Source of the DNA: an uncultured Eubacteriales bacterium
Lineage (GTDB): Bacteria > Bacillota > Clostridia > Peptostreptococcales > Anaerovoracaceae
Assembly: GCA_902778585.1 (NCBI GenBank)
Contig: CACYYD010000017.1
Coordinates: 1-43,141 of the forward strand
Reading direction: 5' to 3'
DNA: 43,141 nt
Numbering within the stretch: position 1 is the stretch's first letter; every line of letters starts with the position of its first letter. Below are positions 8,452-16,102 of the stretch, piece by piece. Made by a program: the position numbers and the translations under genes. The notes beneath the pieces were generated by a model that saw nothing but the letters and a program-made list of their open reading frames with translations, made no database searches and had not been told where the DNA came from.

Positions 8452-9129
8452 CTAGTCTTCGAATTCGAATTTATATCCGACGCCTCTCAGTGTCACGATG
8501 AACTTTCTGTAAGGGCCGAGACAGTTGCGCAGGTTTTTTACGTGCGTGTCGATAGTTCTGTCATCGCCGAAGAAATCATAGCCCCAGATGTCCTCGAGGA
8601 GCTTCTCCCTCGAGAGGGCGATGTTCTTGTTCTGTATCATATAGAAGAGAAGGTCATATTCCTTCGGTGTGAGATCGACGCGGCGGCCGTCAACGGATAT
8701 GGTGCGCGCTGCCATGTTGACCTCAAGGCCTTCAAACTTCTGAACGGTCGACACAGTGCGATCCGATGAATCCCTGCGGTTGAGGACTGCGTTGACTCTG
8801 GCCATGAGTTCTTTCGGACTGAAAGGCTTTACGACGTAGTCGTCTATGCCGAGCTCAAATCCGAAGAGCTTATCGTATTCTTCGCCTCTTGCGGAGAGCA
8901 TTATGACAGGGATATCCCTGATCTTCTGGATCTCCTTTACAGCGCTGAACCCGTCGAGCTTAGGCATCATAATGTCCATGATGATAAGATCGTAGTCGTT
9001 CAGCTTTACCATGCCTATGGCGCTCATGCCGTCGGCTGCTTCTTCGGCCTCGTAACCACTGAATTCTGCGTATTCTCTGATGACCTCGCGGATCTTTTCC
9101 TCGTCATCAACGATCAGTATCTTTTTCAT
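8452..9129 (-). CDS. Response regulator, OmpR/PhoB type
   Basis: This 225-residue protein has an N-terminal receiver domain with acidic pocket D8/D9, phospho-acceptor Asp52 (MDIMMPKLDG), Ser79 and Lys101, and a C-terminal winged-helix DNA-binding domain from about 130. It should be phosphorylated by the downstream kinase. Two ATGs are adjacent (9132 and 9129); the second is chosen because GGAG lies at better spacing and MKKILIVDDE is the typical start. It is the first gene of the operon with the kinase and radA. The target genes are unknown; the dyad at 9212-9224 is a candidate site. Confidence 0.93.
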   Translation of the reverse strand: MKKILIVDDEEKIREVIREYAEFSGYEAEEAADGMSAIGMVKLNDYDLIIMDIMMPKLDGFSAVKEIQKIRDIPVIMLSARGEEYDKLFGFELGIDDYVVKPFSPKELMARVNAVLNRRDSSDRTVSTVQKFEGLEVNMAARTISVDGRRVDLTPKEYDLLFYMIQNKNIALSREKLLEDIWGYDFFGDDRTIDTHVKNLRNCLGPYRKFIVTLRGVGYKFEFED

Positions 9130-9181
9130 CATTTTTCTCCGTTTTTCTGCTGTCTGCCTGTCGGCATAAATATACAAAATA

Positions 9182-9194
9182 AGTATACCATAGA
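9182..9194 (-). promoter_or_regulatory. Promoter of the two-component-radA operon, extended -10
   Basis: On the minus strand it reads TCTATGGTATACT, an extended -10 with TATACT at 9182-9187. An ATGACA resembling a -35 is 20 bases upstream, which is too far to be ideal. The first 11 bases match the asnS promoter exactly. Confidence 0.6.
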
Positions 9195-9211
9195 GCCGGC
9201 GCCATAGTGTC

Positions 9212-9224
9212 ATGCAATATGCAT
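9212..9224. promoter_or_regulatory. 13-base dyad ATGCAATATGCAT, second copy
   Basis: It is identical to 859-871. Here it lies between two divergent promoters: just upstream of the two-component promoter's -10 region and 11 bases before the -35 of the carD-like P1. It could affect either gene set. Confidence 0.4.
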
Positions 9225-9235
9225 ACAATATATGG

Positions 9236-9264
9236 TTGACAATTACCAATACCGGGCGTATAAT
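9236..9264 (+). promoter_or_regulatory. P1 of the carD-ispDF-proS operon (full consensus)
   Basis: TTGACA (9236-9241), a 17-base spacer and TATAAT (9259-9264) give a perfect sigma-A consensus. Confidence 0.92.
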
Positions 9265-9283
9265 TTTAAATTTCAGAAATTGT

Positions 9284-9312
9284 TTGCTTTTTAGTACAAA
9301 ATGAGATATAAT
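9284..9312 (+). promoter_or_regulatory. P2 of the carD-ispDF-proS operon
   Basis: TTGCTT (9284-9289), a 17-base spacer and TATAAT (9307-9312) form a second promoter 48 bases downstream of P1. Its transcript would have a leader of only about 22 bases. Confidence 0.75.
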
Positions 9313-9340
9313 GCAGATGTTAAAAAGGAGAAAAGTGTCC

Positions 9341-9814
9341 ATGTTTGATATCGGCGATCACATTGTATATCCTATGTACGGAGCGGGGATCATAACCGAG
9401 ATAGTTGAAAAGGACTTCCTCGGGGAAACTCGCACGTATTATAATGTCTCGCTTCCGTATTCACGCATGGAAGCATCTGTTCCCGTTGATAACTGCAAAA
9501 AGCTCGGAGTGAGGCCTATTATCGATCCTATACGCATCGATGAAGTCATCACTGTGCTCAAGGGCGATACCGAGAGCATGAACCCCAACTGGAACAAACG
9601 ATACCGTGAGAACACCGAGAGGTTGCAGACCGGAGACATACTCGAGGTGGCGGCGGTAGTCAGAAATCTCGTCAGGACGGACAGAAGAAAACCGCTTTCC
9701 ACCGGAGAGAAAAAACTCCTCAGCACCGCCAAGCAGATACTTGAGAGCGAACTCATCTACTCGGGCGGATACACAATGGAAGAAGCAGACGAGATGGTCG
9801 AATCCAATATTTAA
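9341..9814 (+). CDS. CarD/CdnL-like RNA polymerase-binding regulator
   Basis: This 157-residue protein begins FDIGDHIVYPMYGAGI, the Tudor-like RNA polymerase-interaction domain (about 1-60) of the CarD_CdnL_TRCF family, followed by a helical C-terminal domain that in studied members binds DNA at the upstream edge of the promoter bubble. It is expected to stabilise open complexes. The ATG at 9341 fits family starts; a GTG six bases earlier is closer to the AAGGAG at 9326-9330 and is a possible alternative. It is the first gene of an operon with ispDF and proS, a neighbourhood common in Firmicutes. Two strong promoters suggest abundant protein. Confidence 0.88.
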   Translation: MFDIGDHIVYPMYGAGIITEIVEKDFLGETRTYYNVSLPYSRMEASVPVDNCKKLGVRPIIDPIRIDEVITVLKGDTESMNPNWNKRYRENTERLQTGDILEVAAVVRNLVRTDRRKPLSTGEKKLLSTAKQILESELIYSGGYTMEEADEMVESNI

Positions 9815-9861
9815 GCGAAGCGCTTAGTGGCGGGATCGGCCATTTGTATTTATAAGGAAGA

Positions 9862-11109
9862 ATGGAAGAAAAGGGGAATACAAAGGCATACGCGATCATC
9901 GTGGCAGCAGGCAAGGGCACAAGAATGGGGACTGAGGTGCCTAAGCAGCTGCTTTCTTACGGCGGCTCGACCGTTCTCGAAACGGCAGCCGGCGTTTTTG
10001 CGCGCCATCCGCTCATCGACAGGATGATAATCGTAGCGCCGCGCGACGGCTCTCTCGATGAAAGATACAGGGAGATCGCGCGTTCACTCGAGGAGAAGTC
10101 AGGCCGCAGCGAAGGCAGCATCCTGATCATAAGAGGAGGCGGAGAAAGGTCGGATTCCGTGATGGCGGGACTCGGCGCGGCAAGCTTCTATGCGGGCGAG
10201 GACGGCTGCAGCGCGGATGACGTGATCGTGCTTATCCACGACGCGGCAAGACCGGGCGTGAGCGAAGACATAATCACGCGCAACATAGAGGCGATGGAAA
10301 GCTGCGAGGCTGTGTGCACAGCGGTGCCGTCGACCGACTCCATACGCATTGTTAACTGCGAAAATACTGAATATATCGGCTCTTTGGCATTGAAAGAAAC
10401 AATAACATATCCTATAATGAACACTGATATTGTCAGGCGCGAGCTGGTCTACAGGGTGCAGACACCGCAGACCTTCAGGCTCTCTGACATAACAGGGGCA
10501 TACGGGCTTGCCGCATCCGACGGATACACGGCGACAGACGATGCCGCGATAGCCGGGCACGCCGGCATAAAAGTCGCGATCATCGAAGGCTCGGCTGCCA
10601 ATTCAAAGATAACGACCAAAGAGGATATACATATGGCGACCAGAAGCGGTATCGGATATGATGTCCACAGATTTGTCCCGGAGAGACCGCTGATACTCTG
10701 CGGGACCCCGATCCCCAGCAATCTCGGGCTGGACGGCCACTCAGACGCTGATGTAGCAGTACACGCACTGATGGACGCGCTGCTCGGGGCTGCAGGACTG
10801 GGAGATATCGGCAGACATTTTCCGGATACAGACGACAGATATAAAGGTGCGGATTCCATGAAGCTTCTTGAGGAAGTGAAGGGGATGCTGGGCGATGCGC
10901 ATATAGTGAATGTAGACATTACCATAATCGCGCAGGAACCTAAGCTGGCGCCGTATATAGATCAAATGAGAGATAATGTAGCAGGTACGCTCGGGATCCC
11001 GGCGTCGGCGGTCAATGTAAAGGCCACCACGGAAGAGGGACTCGGGTTTACGGGCAGGCGCGAGGGCATGGCTGCCATGGCGGTTGCCGCAATAGAAGGG
11101 AGTAATTAA
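9862..11109 (+). CDS. ispDF: Bifunctional IspD-IspF enzyme of the MEP isoprenoid pathway
   Basis: This 415-residue fusion has IspD (residues about 8-250), which joins CTP to methylerythritol 4-phosphate, and IspF (about 261-413), which forms the cyclodiphosphate. IspD shows AAGKGTRMG (16-23) and HDAARPG (126-132). IspF shows GIGYDVHRF with metal ligands Asp267 and His269, His301 in the second ligand position, and [14 protein letters not shown] near 389. The fusion skips the middle enzyme, IspE, which is not in the window. An ATG at 10633, exactly at the domain junction and behind GAGG at eight bases, could give free IspF. It is followed three bases later by proS. Confidence 0.93.
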   Translation: MEEKGNTKAYAIIVAAGKGTRMGTEVPKQLLSYGGSTVLETAAGVFARHPLIDRMIIVAPRDGSLDERYREIARSLEEKSGRSEGSILIIRGGGERSDSVMAGLGAASFYAGEDGCSADDVIVLIHDAARPGVSEDIITRNIEAMESCEAVCTAVPSTDSIRIVNCENTEYIGSLALKETITYPIMNTDIVRRELVYRVQTPQTFRLSDITGAYGLAASDGYTATDDAAIAGHAGIKVAIIEGSAANSKITTKEDIHMATRSGIGYDVHRFVPERPLILCGTPIPSNLGLDGHSDADVAVHALMDALLGAAGLGDIGRHFPDTDDRYKGADSMKLLEEVKGMLGDAHIVNVDITIIAQEPKLAPYIDQMRDNVAGTLGIPASAVNVKATTEEGLGFTGRREGMAAMAVAAIEGSN

Positions 11110-11112
11110 AAA

Positions 11113-12891
11113 ATGAGATTATCGAAGAACCACCTCAAGACACTTCGTGAGGCACCGGCCGATGCTGTCCTTGAGAGCCATAAGCTGCTCGTAAGAGCAA
11201 ACATGATAAAGCAGGAAGCTGCGGGTATCTATATGTATCCGAAGCTGGGCTGGAGAACAGTAAGAAAAGTTGAGCAGATCGTCCGTGAAGAGATGGACTA
11301 TATCGACTGCCAGGAGATCTACATGCCGCATGTAAACCCTGCTGAACTCTGGAAAGAGACAGGCAGATGGTATGCTTACGGACCTGAGCTCTGGAGGATC
11401 CAGGACCGCAACGGCAACGACTTCATCCTCAACCCTACATGCGAGGAGATCTTCACAGACTTCGTACGCAAGGAGTGGTCTTCGTACAGAGAGCTTCCGT
11501 TCTCGCTGTACCACATCCAGTTCAAGTACAGAGACGAGTCCCGTCCTAGATACGGACTTCTGAGAACAAGAGAGTTCATCATGAAGGACGCGTACACATT
11601 CGACGCTACAGAGGAAGATCTGCACACTGCATACATGAGACAGTATCACGCATATGAGAAGATCTTCACACGCTGTGACCTCGACTACAGGATCGTAGAG
11701 GCAGACAACGGCCCTATCGGCGGAAGCAAGTCCCACGAGTTCTCGGCTCTCTCCGACTGGGGTGAGTCCGACATCCTCTACTGCGACCACTGCGGAATGG
11801 CTGCTACAGTCGAAAGAGCTGAGTGCGTAGACGAGAAGCCGGTCGAAGAGGAAATGCTGCCGGTAGAAAAGGTCTTCACACCTGGAACAAAGACTATCGA
11901 CGACGTATGCGCTTACCTGAAGCTGCCTGTAAAGAAGTCCATCAAGGCTCTCATGTTCACAACATATGACACAGACCTTCAGCCTAAGGACAACGTAGTA
12001 TGCTTCATCAGAGGAGACAGACAGCTCAACATGATCAAGCTGGTCAACGCCCTCAACATTCCTGAGCACTACATCGAGTTTGCAAACGAAGATATCACAG
12101 GACCTATCACAGGATCCGTCGCAGGCTTCACAGGCCCTATGGGACTCAAGAACTGCATCGTAGTAGTAGACTCCGAGCTGGTCGGCACAGTAAACATGTG
12201 CGCAGGAGCTAACGAAGAGGATCACCACCTCATCAACGTATGCTACGGCAGAGACTACACAGGCGATATCATCACAGACATCAAGACTCTTCAGGAGGGC
12301 GATGCATGTCCGCACTGCGGAAAGCCGGTCAAGTTCAGACGCGGTATCGAGGTCGGCCAGATCTTCAAGCTGGGCCTCAAGTACTCCGAGAGCATGAACG
12401 CCACATTCAAGGACGAGAACGGTGTCGATCATCCGTACTGGATGGGCTGCTATGGAATCGGCATCACAAGAACGATGCAGGCTATAGTTGAGCAGCACCA
12501 CGATGAAAAGGGAATCATCTGGCCGATGTCGGTCGCTCCGTATCACGTCATCGTTACGGTAGTCAAGTCGCACGACGATACACAGATGCAGCTCGCTTAT
12601 GACATCGAGAAGAAACTCGAGAGCATGGGCGTAGAGGTAATGGTAGACGACCGTGACGAGAGACCTGGAGTCAAGTTCAACGACGCAGACCTGATCGGAA
12701 TCCCTATCAGGATCACAGTCGGAAAGCTCGCAGGCGAGGGCAAGGTAGAGTACAAGCTGCGCCGCGAGTCCGAGCACGAGACTCTTACAGTCGAAGAGGC
12801 TATCGCAAAGGCAAAGGCTCTCGTAGACGAAGAGCGCGACGGAAGATGCTTCTTCTCCAGACTTTCGGAAGAGACACTGAACGCTCACTAG
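11113..12891 (+). CDS. proS: Prolyl-tRNA synthetase, bacterial type with editing domain
   Basis: This 592-residue class II synthetase charges tRNA-Pro. The N-terminal catalytic core includes motif 2 around FKYRDESRPRYGLLRTREF. An INS (YbaK-like) editing domain is inserted at about 230-385, and the anticodon-binding domain follows (DERPGVKFNDADLIG). The length is slightly above the usual 565-575, partly because of a short Arg/Phe/Ser-rich C-terminal tail. It starts three bases after ispDF with GGGAG ten bases upstream, so it is in the same operon. Codon bias is strong. No T-box leader is seen. It ends at a clear terminator. Confidence 0.95.
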   Translation: MRLSKNHLKTLREAPADAVLESHKLLVRANMIKQEAAGIYMYPKLGWRTVRKVEQIVREEMDYIDCQEIYMPHVNPAELWKETGRWYAYGPELWRIQDRNGNDFILNPTCEEIFTDFVRKEWSSYRELPFSLYHIQFKYRDESRPRYGLLRTREFIMKDAYTFDATEEDLHTAYMRQYHAYEKIFTRCDLDYRIVEADNGPIGGSKSHEFSALSDWGESDILYCDHCGMAATVERAECVDEKPVEEEMLPVEKVFTPGTKTIDDVCAYLKLPVKKSIKALMFTTYDTDLQPKDNVVCFIRGDRQLNMIKLVNALNIPEHYIEFANEDITGPITGSVAGFTGPMGLKNCIVVVDSELVGTVNMCAGANEEDHHLINVCYGRDYTGDIITDIKTLQEGDACPHCGKPVKFRRGIEVGQIFKLGLKYSESMNATFKDENGVDHPYWMGCYGIGITRTMQAIVEQHHDEKGIIWPMSVAPYHVIVTVVKSHDDTQMQLAYDIEKKLESMGVEVMVDDRDERPGVKFNDADLIGIPIRITVGKLAGEGKVEYKLRRESEHETLTVEEAIAKAKALVDEERDGRCFFSRLSEETLNAH

Positions 12892-12914
12892 TTGAAACGC
12901 GTTACGCAATTATC

Positions 12915-12941
12915 AGGACACCGCTTTGGCGGTGTCCTTTT
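12915..12941 (+). terminator. Rho-independent terminator of proS
   Basis: A perfect 10-pair stem (12915-12924 with 12929-12938, loop TTTG) is followed by a TTTT run, 23 bases past the stop codon. Confidence 0.9.
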
Positions 12942-12991
12942 AAAATGCTGAGATAGTATTTTAGTCTATATTAAAAAGTTCTTAAAACTGA

Positions 12992-12997
12992 TATACT
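12992..12997 (+). promoter_or_regulatory. Possible -10 of the chromate-transporter pair
   Basis: TATACT ends nine bases before the ATG at 13007, so the predicted transcript would carry almost no leader. No convincing -35 is present, although the upstream region is A/T-rich. Confidence 0.4.
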
Positions 12998-13006
12998 ATC
13001 AAAGTT

Positions 13007-13633
13007 ATGAACGTACTGATCGAACTGTTTATCGTATTCTTCAAATTGGGCGCCTTCACCATAGGCGGCGGTATTGCCATGCTTCCGCTTCTGCAGAACA
13101 CGCTCATAGAAGAAAAGAAATGGTTCACCAAAGAGGAATTCGTTGACATAGTTGCCGTGTGTCAGAGCCTTCCGGGCGTAGTGGCGATCAACATGGCGAC
13201 ATATGTGGGATATAAAAAGAAGGGGCTTATCGGCTCGATAGTGGCGACCTTCGGAGTCACCATCCCGTCCTTCGTCCTCATTCTCATCATAGCAAACGGC
13301 ATTACCGCTCTTGGCGACAACAGGACCGTAATGGGCGCGATGGCAGGACTCAGGGCTGCGGCTCTCGGTCTGGTAGCTGTCGCGATAATACAGCTGGCTC
13401 CGTCGGCCATCAAAAGCATATGGTCGGTGCTTGCCGCAGCGGGCGCGTTCATCCTCATCGGAGTGCTGAACGTCAATACGGCTTACGTCATCCTGCTCTT
13501 CCTGGTGCTGGGCGTTGCAAGCGCTCTGATCGGAGGAAAGAAGACGGCAGCTGCTGCAGAGGCAGCTGAAGCAGGCGGAGCTGATAGCTCTGCGGGCAAA
13601 GCTGGAAGCGAAGAAGGAGGTGGCCGAAAGTGA
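13007..13633 (+). CDS. Chromate transporter family, first half protein
   Basis: This 208-residue membrane protein is one of two adjacent half-size CHR (ChrA) family members, each equal to one half of the long bidomain ChrA. It shows the family signature FTIGGGIAMLPLL near residue 18 and the SLPGVVAINMATYVGY stretch, with about six membrane segments. The last 30 residues are a charged Ala/Gly/Glu-rich tail. The two halves probably work together as an anion exporter; real substrate chromate or another oxyanion is unproven. The ribosome binding site is weak. It overlaps the next gene by four bases. Confidence 0.85.
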   Translation: MNVLIELFIVFFKLGAFTIGGGIAMLPLLQNTLIEEKKWFTKEEFVDIVAVCQSLPGVVAINMATYVGYKKKGLIGSIVATFGVTIPSFVLILIIANGITALGDNRTVMGAMAGLRAAALGLVAVAIIQLAPSAIKSIWSVLAAAGAFILIGVLNVNTAYVILLFLVLGVASALIGGKKTAAAAEAAEAGGADSSAGKAGSEEGGGRK

Positions 13634-14238
13634 TATTCTGGAACCTCTTTATCAGCTTCTTCAAGGTAGGTCTTCTCGGATTCGGAGGAGGACTTGCCAT
13701 AGTAAGGCTCATCTACGACAGCATTCAGCCTTTCATGGACATGAGCCGCGAGACTTTCGCAAACATAGTTGCGATCTCGCAGATAACGCCGGGGCCGCTC
13801 GCGGTCAACACGGCGACTTACGTGGGCTTTGAGGCTGCGGGGATAGGCGGTTCGGCGGCCGCGACATTCGGTGTCATACTGCCGGCCTTCCTCATAGTCA
13901 GCCTGGTCTGCCGCACCATACAGAAGTTCCGCGACAGCAAGATAGTCAACGGCGCGCTGCAGGGCATAAGGCCGGCAACGATGGGCCTCATCGGAGCGGC
14001 CGCCGCTACATTGGTAGCTCCCGCCCTCGCCGGCGACGGCAGGCTCGGGACGGGGCTCCTCGCGAAGCTCGGAGCTGACACCGCAGGCGGTGTGTTCGGA
14101 TCGATCTTTGGGCTTCCGTTCGACGCGGTATCCGTCCTCATACTCATCGCGACGGTCATACTGATCTCAAAGTACAAAAAGAGTCCGTTCCTGGTGCTCA
14201 TCATTATGGGATGCATAGGCGCGGTTCTTGGGGTATAA
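13630..14238 (+). CDS. Chromate transporter family, second half protein
   Basis: This 202-residue partner of the preceding gene has the same fold: GFGGGLAIVRLI near residue 17 and QITPGPLAVNTATYVGF, the family's conserved PGP motif, then several membrane helices. It starts with GTG at 13630, the GTGA overlapping the stop of the first half, which indicates translational coupling. AAGGAGG lies about 12 bases upstream inside the first gene. The pair sits between proS and cysS, where I would not expect a transporter in related gene orders. Confidence 0.87.
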   Translation: MIFWNLFISFFKVGLLGFGGGLAIVRLIYDSIQPFMDMSRETFANIVAISQITPGPLAVNTATYVGFEAAGIGGSAAATFGVILPAFLIVSLVCRTIQKFRDSKIVNGALQGIRPATMGLIGAAAATLVAPALAGDGRLGTGLLAKLGADTAGGVFGSIFGLPFDAVSVLILIATVILISKYKKSPFLVLIIMGCIGAVLGV

Positions 14239-14276
14239 TATTATGATTCTTAATTAGAAAACAGGCAGGAGGAAAC

Positions 14277-15677
14277 ATGCAGGTCTATAACACACTCACA
14301 AACCGCAAAGAGGAATTTGTACCTATCGAGCCCGGCAAGGTAAGAATGTACGTCTGCGGCCCGACGGTCTACAACTTCTTTCATATAGGCAACGCAAGAC
14401 CTTTCGTAGTGTTCGACACACTCAGAAGGTACTTCAAATACAGAGGCTACGAGGTCAAATTCGTGCAGAACTTCACCGACGTGGACGACAAGATCATCAA
14501 CCGCGCGAAAGAGGAGGGCATCACCGCCCCTGAGGTCTCCGAGAAGTACATCAAGGAGTACTTCAACGACGCCGAGGCTCTGAACGTCATGAAGGCAGAC
14601 GTTCACCCTAAGGTCTCTGAGCACATCCCTGAGATCATCGAATTCGTGAAGACCCTCATCGACAAGGGCTACGCCTACGAGGCAGACGGCGACGTCTACT
14701 ATTCGACACGTAAGTTTAAAGAGTACGGCAAGCTGTCCGGCCAGAACATCGACGACCTCGAGAGCGGCGCGCGCATCGCTATCGGCGAGGTGAAGGAAGA
14801 TCCGCTGGACTTCGCTCTCTGGAAGGCTCGCAAAGAGGAATCCGAGATCGCATGGGAGTCGCCATGGGGCATGGGAAGACCGGGCTGGCACATCGAGTGC
14901 TCCACAATGGCCAAGAAGCACCTGGGCGAGACTATCGACATACACGGCGGCGGCCAGGACCTCACTTTCCCGCATCATGAGAACGAGATCGCGCAGTCAG
15001 AGGCATGCAACGGCGTTCCGTTCGCGCACTACTGGATGCACAACGGATATATAAATGTAGACGGCAAGAAGATGTCGAAGTCGCTCGGCAACTTCTTCAC
15101 GGTAAGAGACATCCGCGAGCAGTACTCCGGAGACGTCATCAGGTTCTTCCTGCTCTCCGGCCACTACAGAAGCCCTATCAACTTCTCCGACACTCTGATG
15201 GAGCAGTCGAAGCAGGGCTACGAGAGGATCGCGACAGCTATCGAGACTCTTGAGTTCCTCATGAAGAACGGCTCTGACGAGGCTATGGAGAATGAGGCAG
15301 AGATGCTGGCGGCTCTCGACAAGCACAGAGACAGATTCATCGAAGTAATGGACGACGACCTTAATACCGCTGACGGTATCGCCGCTGTATTTGAGCTGGT
15401 ATCCGACATCAACCTTGCGGTCAAGGACGGCGCTTCGAAGTCCTATGCAAAGGGCGCTCTCGCAAAGGTGAAGGAGCTCACCGACGTTCTCGGGATCTTC
15501 GGAGGAGAGGATGAAGAGGAAGGTCTCGGAGACGACATCCAGGCGCTGATCGACGAGAGACAGGCGGCCCGTAAGGAAAAGAACTGGGCCCGAGCTGACG
15601 AGATCAGAGACCAGCTGGCGGCTATGGGGATCACGCTCAAGGATACTCCGCAGGGCGTTCAGGTAATTCGCAATTAA
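14277..15677 (+). CDS. cysS: Cysteinyl-tRNA synthetase
   Basis: This 466-residue class Ia synthetase charges tRNA-Cys. It shows the HIGH-type motif HIGN (36-39), KMSKS at 265-269, and the zinc site that selects cysteine (C27, C208, H233/H234 region). The C-terminal DALR-type and anticodon domains follow from about 320. The length is typical. AGGAGG lies four bases before the ATG. A TATAAT at 14234-14239, within the end of the upstream gene, might start transcription here, but no -35 fits. The gene belongs to the conserved cysS-mrnC-rlmB cluster. Confidence 0.95.
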   Translation: MQVYNTLTNRKEEFVPIEPGKVRMYVCGPTVYNFFHIGNARPFVVFDTLRRYFKYRGYEVKFVQNFTDVDDKIINRAKEEGITAPEVSEKYIKEYFNDAEALNVMKADVHPKVSEHIPEIIEFVKTLIDKGYAYEADGDVYYSTRKFKEYGKLSGQNIDDLESGARIAIGEVKEDPLDFALWKARKEESEIAWESPWGMGRPGWHIECSTMAKKHLGETIDIHGGGQDLTFPHHENEIAQSEACNGVPFAHYWMHNGYINVDGKKMSKSLGNFFTVRDIREQYSGDVIRFFLLSGHYRSPINFSDTLMEQSKQGYERIATAIETLEFLMKNGSDEAMENEAEMLAALDKHRDRFIEVMDDDLNTADGIAAVFELVSDINLAVKDGASKSYAKGALAKVKELTDVLGIFGGEDEEEGLGDDIQALIDERQAARKEKNWARADEIRDQLAAMGITLKDTPQGVQVIRN

Positions 15678-15743
15678 TCGATGATGCAGCGGGGCTGCGG
15701 CAGTCGCTTATGGTGATCGCATATGTAGCCGTGGCTGACGTGG

Positions 15744-16028
15744 ATTAGGCCTTAGTGGACAGTTTGGGCCTAAGACGGCAGCGGTATAATTGTGCAGATT
15801 AGGTCAAATCGACGCCGTAGTGCACATTGGGCCTAACAGTCCTGCAAAAAGGGGCTGCAAATTAGGCCGGGTCGACGCCGCAGTGCGCATTGGGCCTAAT
15901 AGTCCTGCAAAAAGGGGCTGCAAATTAGGCCGGATCGACGCCGCAGTGCGCATTGGGGCCTAATAGTCCTGCAAAAAGGGGCTGCGGATTAGGCCAGATC
16001 GGTGCCACAGTGTACATTGGGCCTAAAA
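15744..16028 (+). repeat. Five tandem ~63-base hairpin units upstream of thyA
   Basis: Cores start at 15744, 15798, 15861, 15924 and 15988 (periods 54, 63, 63 and 64). Each core runs from ATTAGGCC to GGGCCTAA, so each can fold into a stem of 8-9 pairs around a 14-24 base loop. Cores are joined by a conserved linker (AGTCCTGCAAAAAGG followed by GGCTGC) whose ends can also pair. Copies 2 and 3 are nearly identical; copies 0, 1 and 4 have drifted. In copy 1 the stem change GGCC to GGTC still pairs by G-U. This fills the 425-base gap before thyA; no gene is seen in it. Confidence 0.85.
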
Positions 16029-16102
16029 TGCAGCGGAAACTGACGGCAATGTGGCAATGCAGCAATGGCACTCGCGTTTTATAAAATTGTTGAAGGAAAG
16101 TA

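Noticed and set aside
11119..12909. 596-codon open frame on the strand opposite proS (and similar long ones opposite asnS, rpoB and rpoC)
   Set aside because: These arise from the strong codon bias of the sense genes. Their products are Cys/Leu/Val-rich low-quality sequences without domains or ribosome binding sites.
15756..15790. Promoter inside the tandem array (TGGACA ... TATAAT)
   Set aside because: The TATAAT at 15785-15790 is good, but the nearest -35-like box is 23 bases away and no extended -10 TG is present.
15744..16028. CRISPR array
   Set aside because: The segments between repeats are nearly identical rather than unique, unit cores are long with internal dyads, and no cas genes are present.
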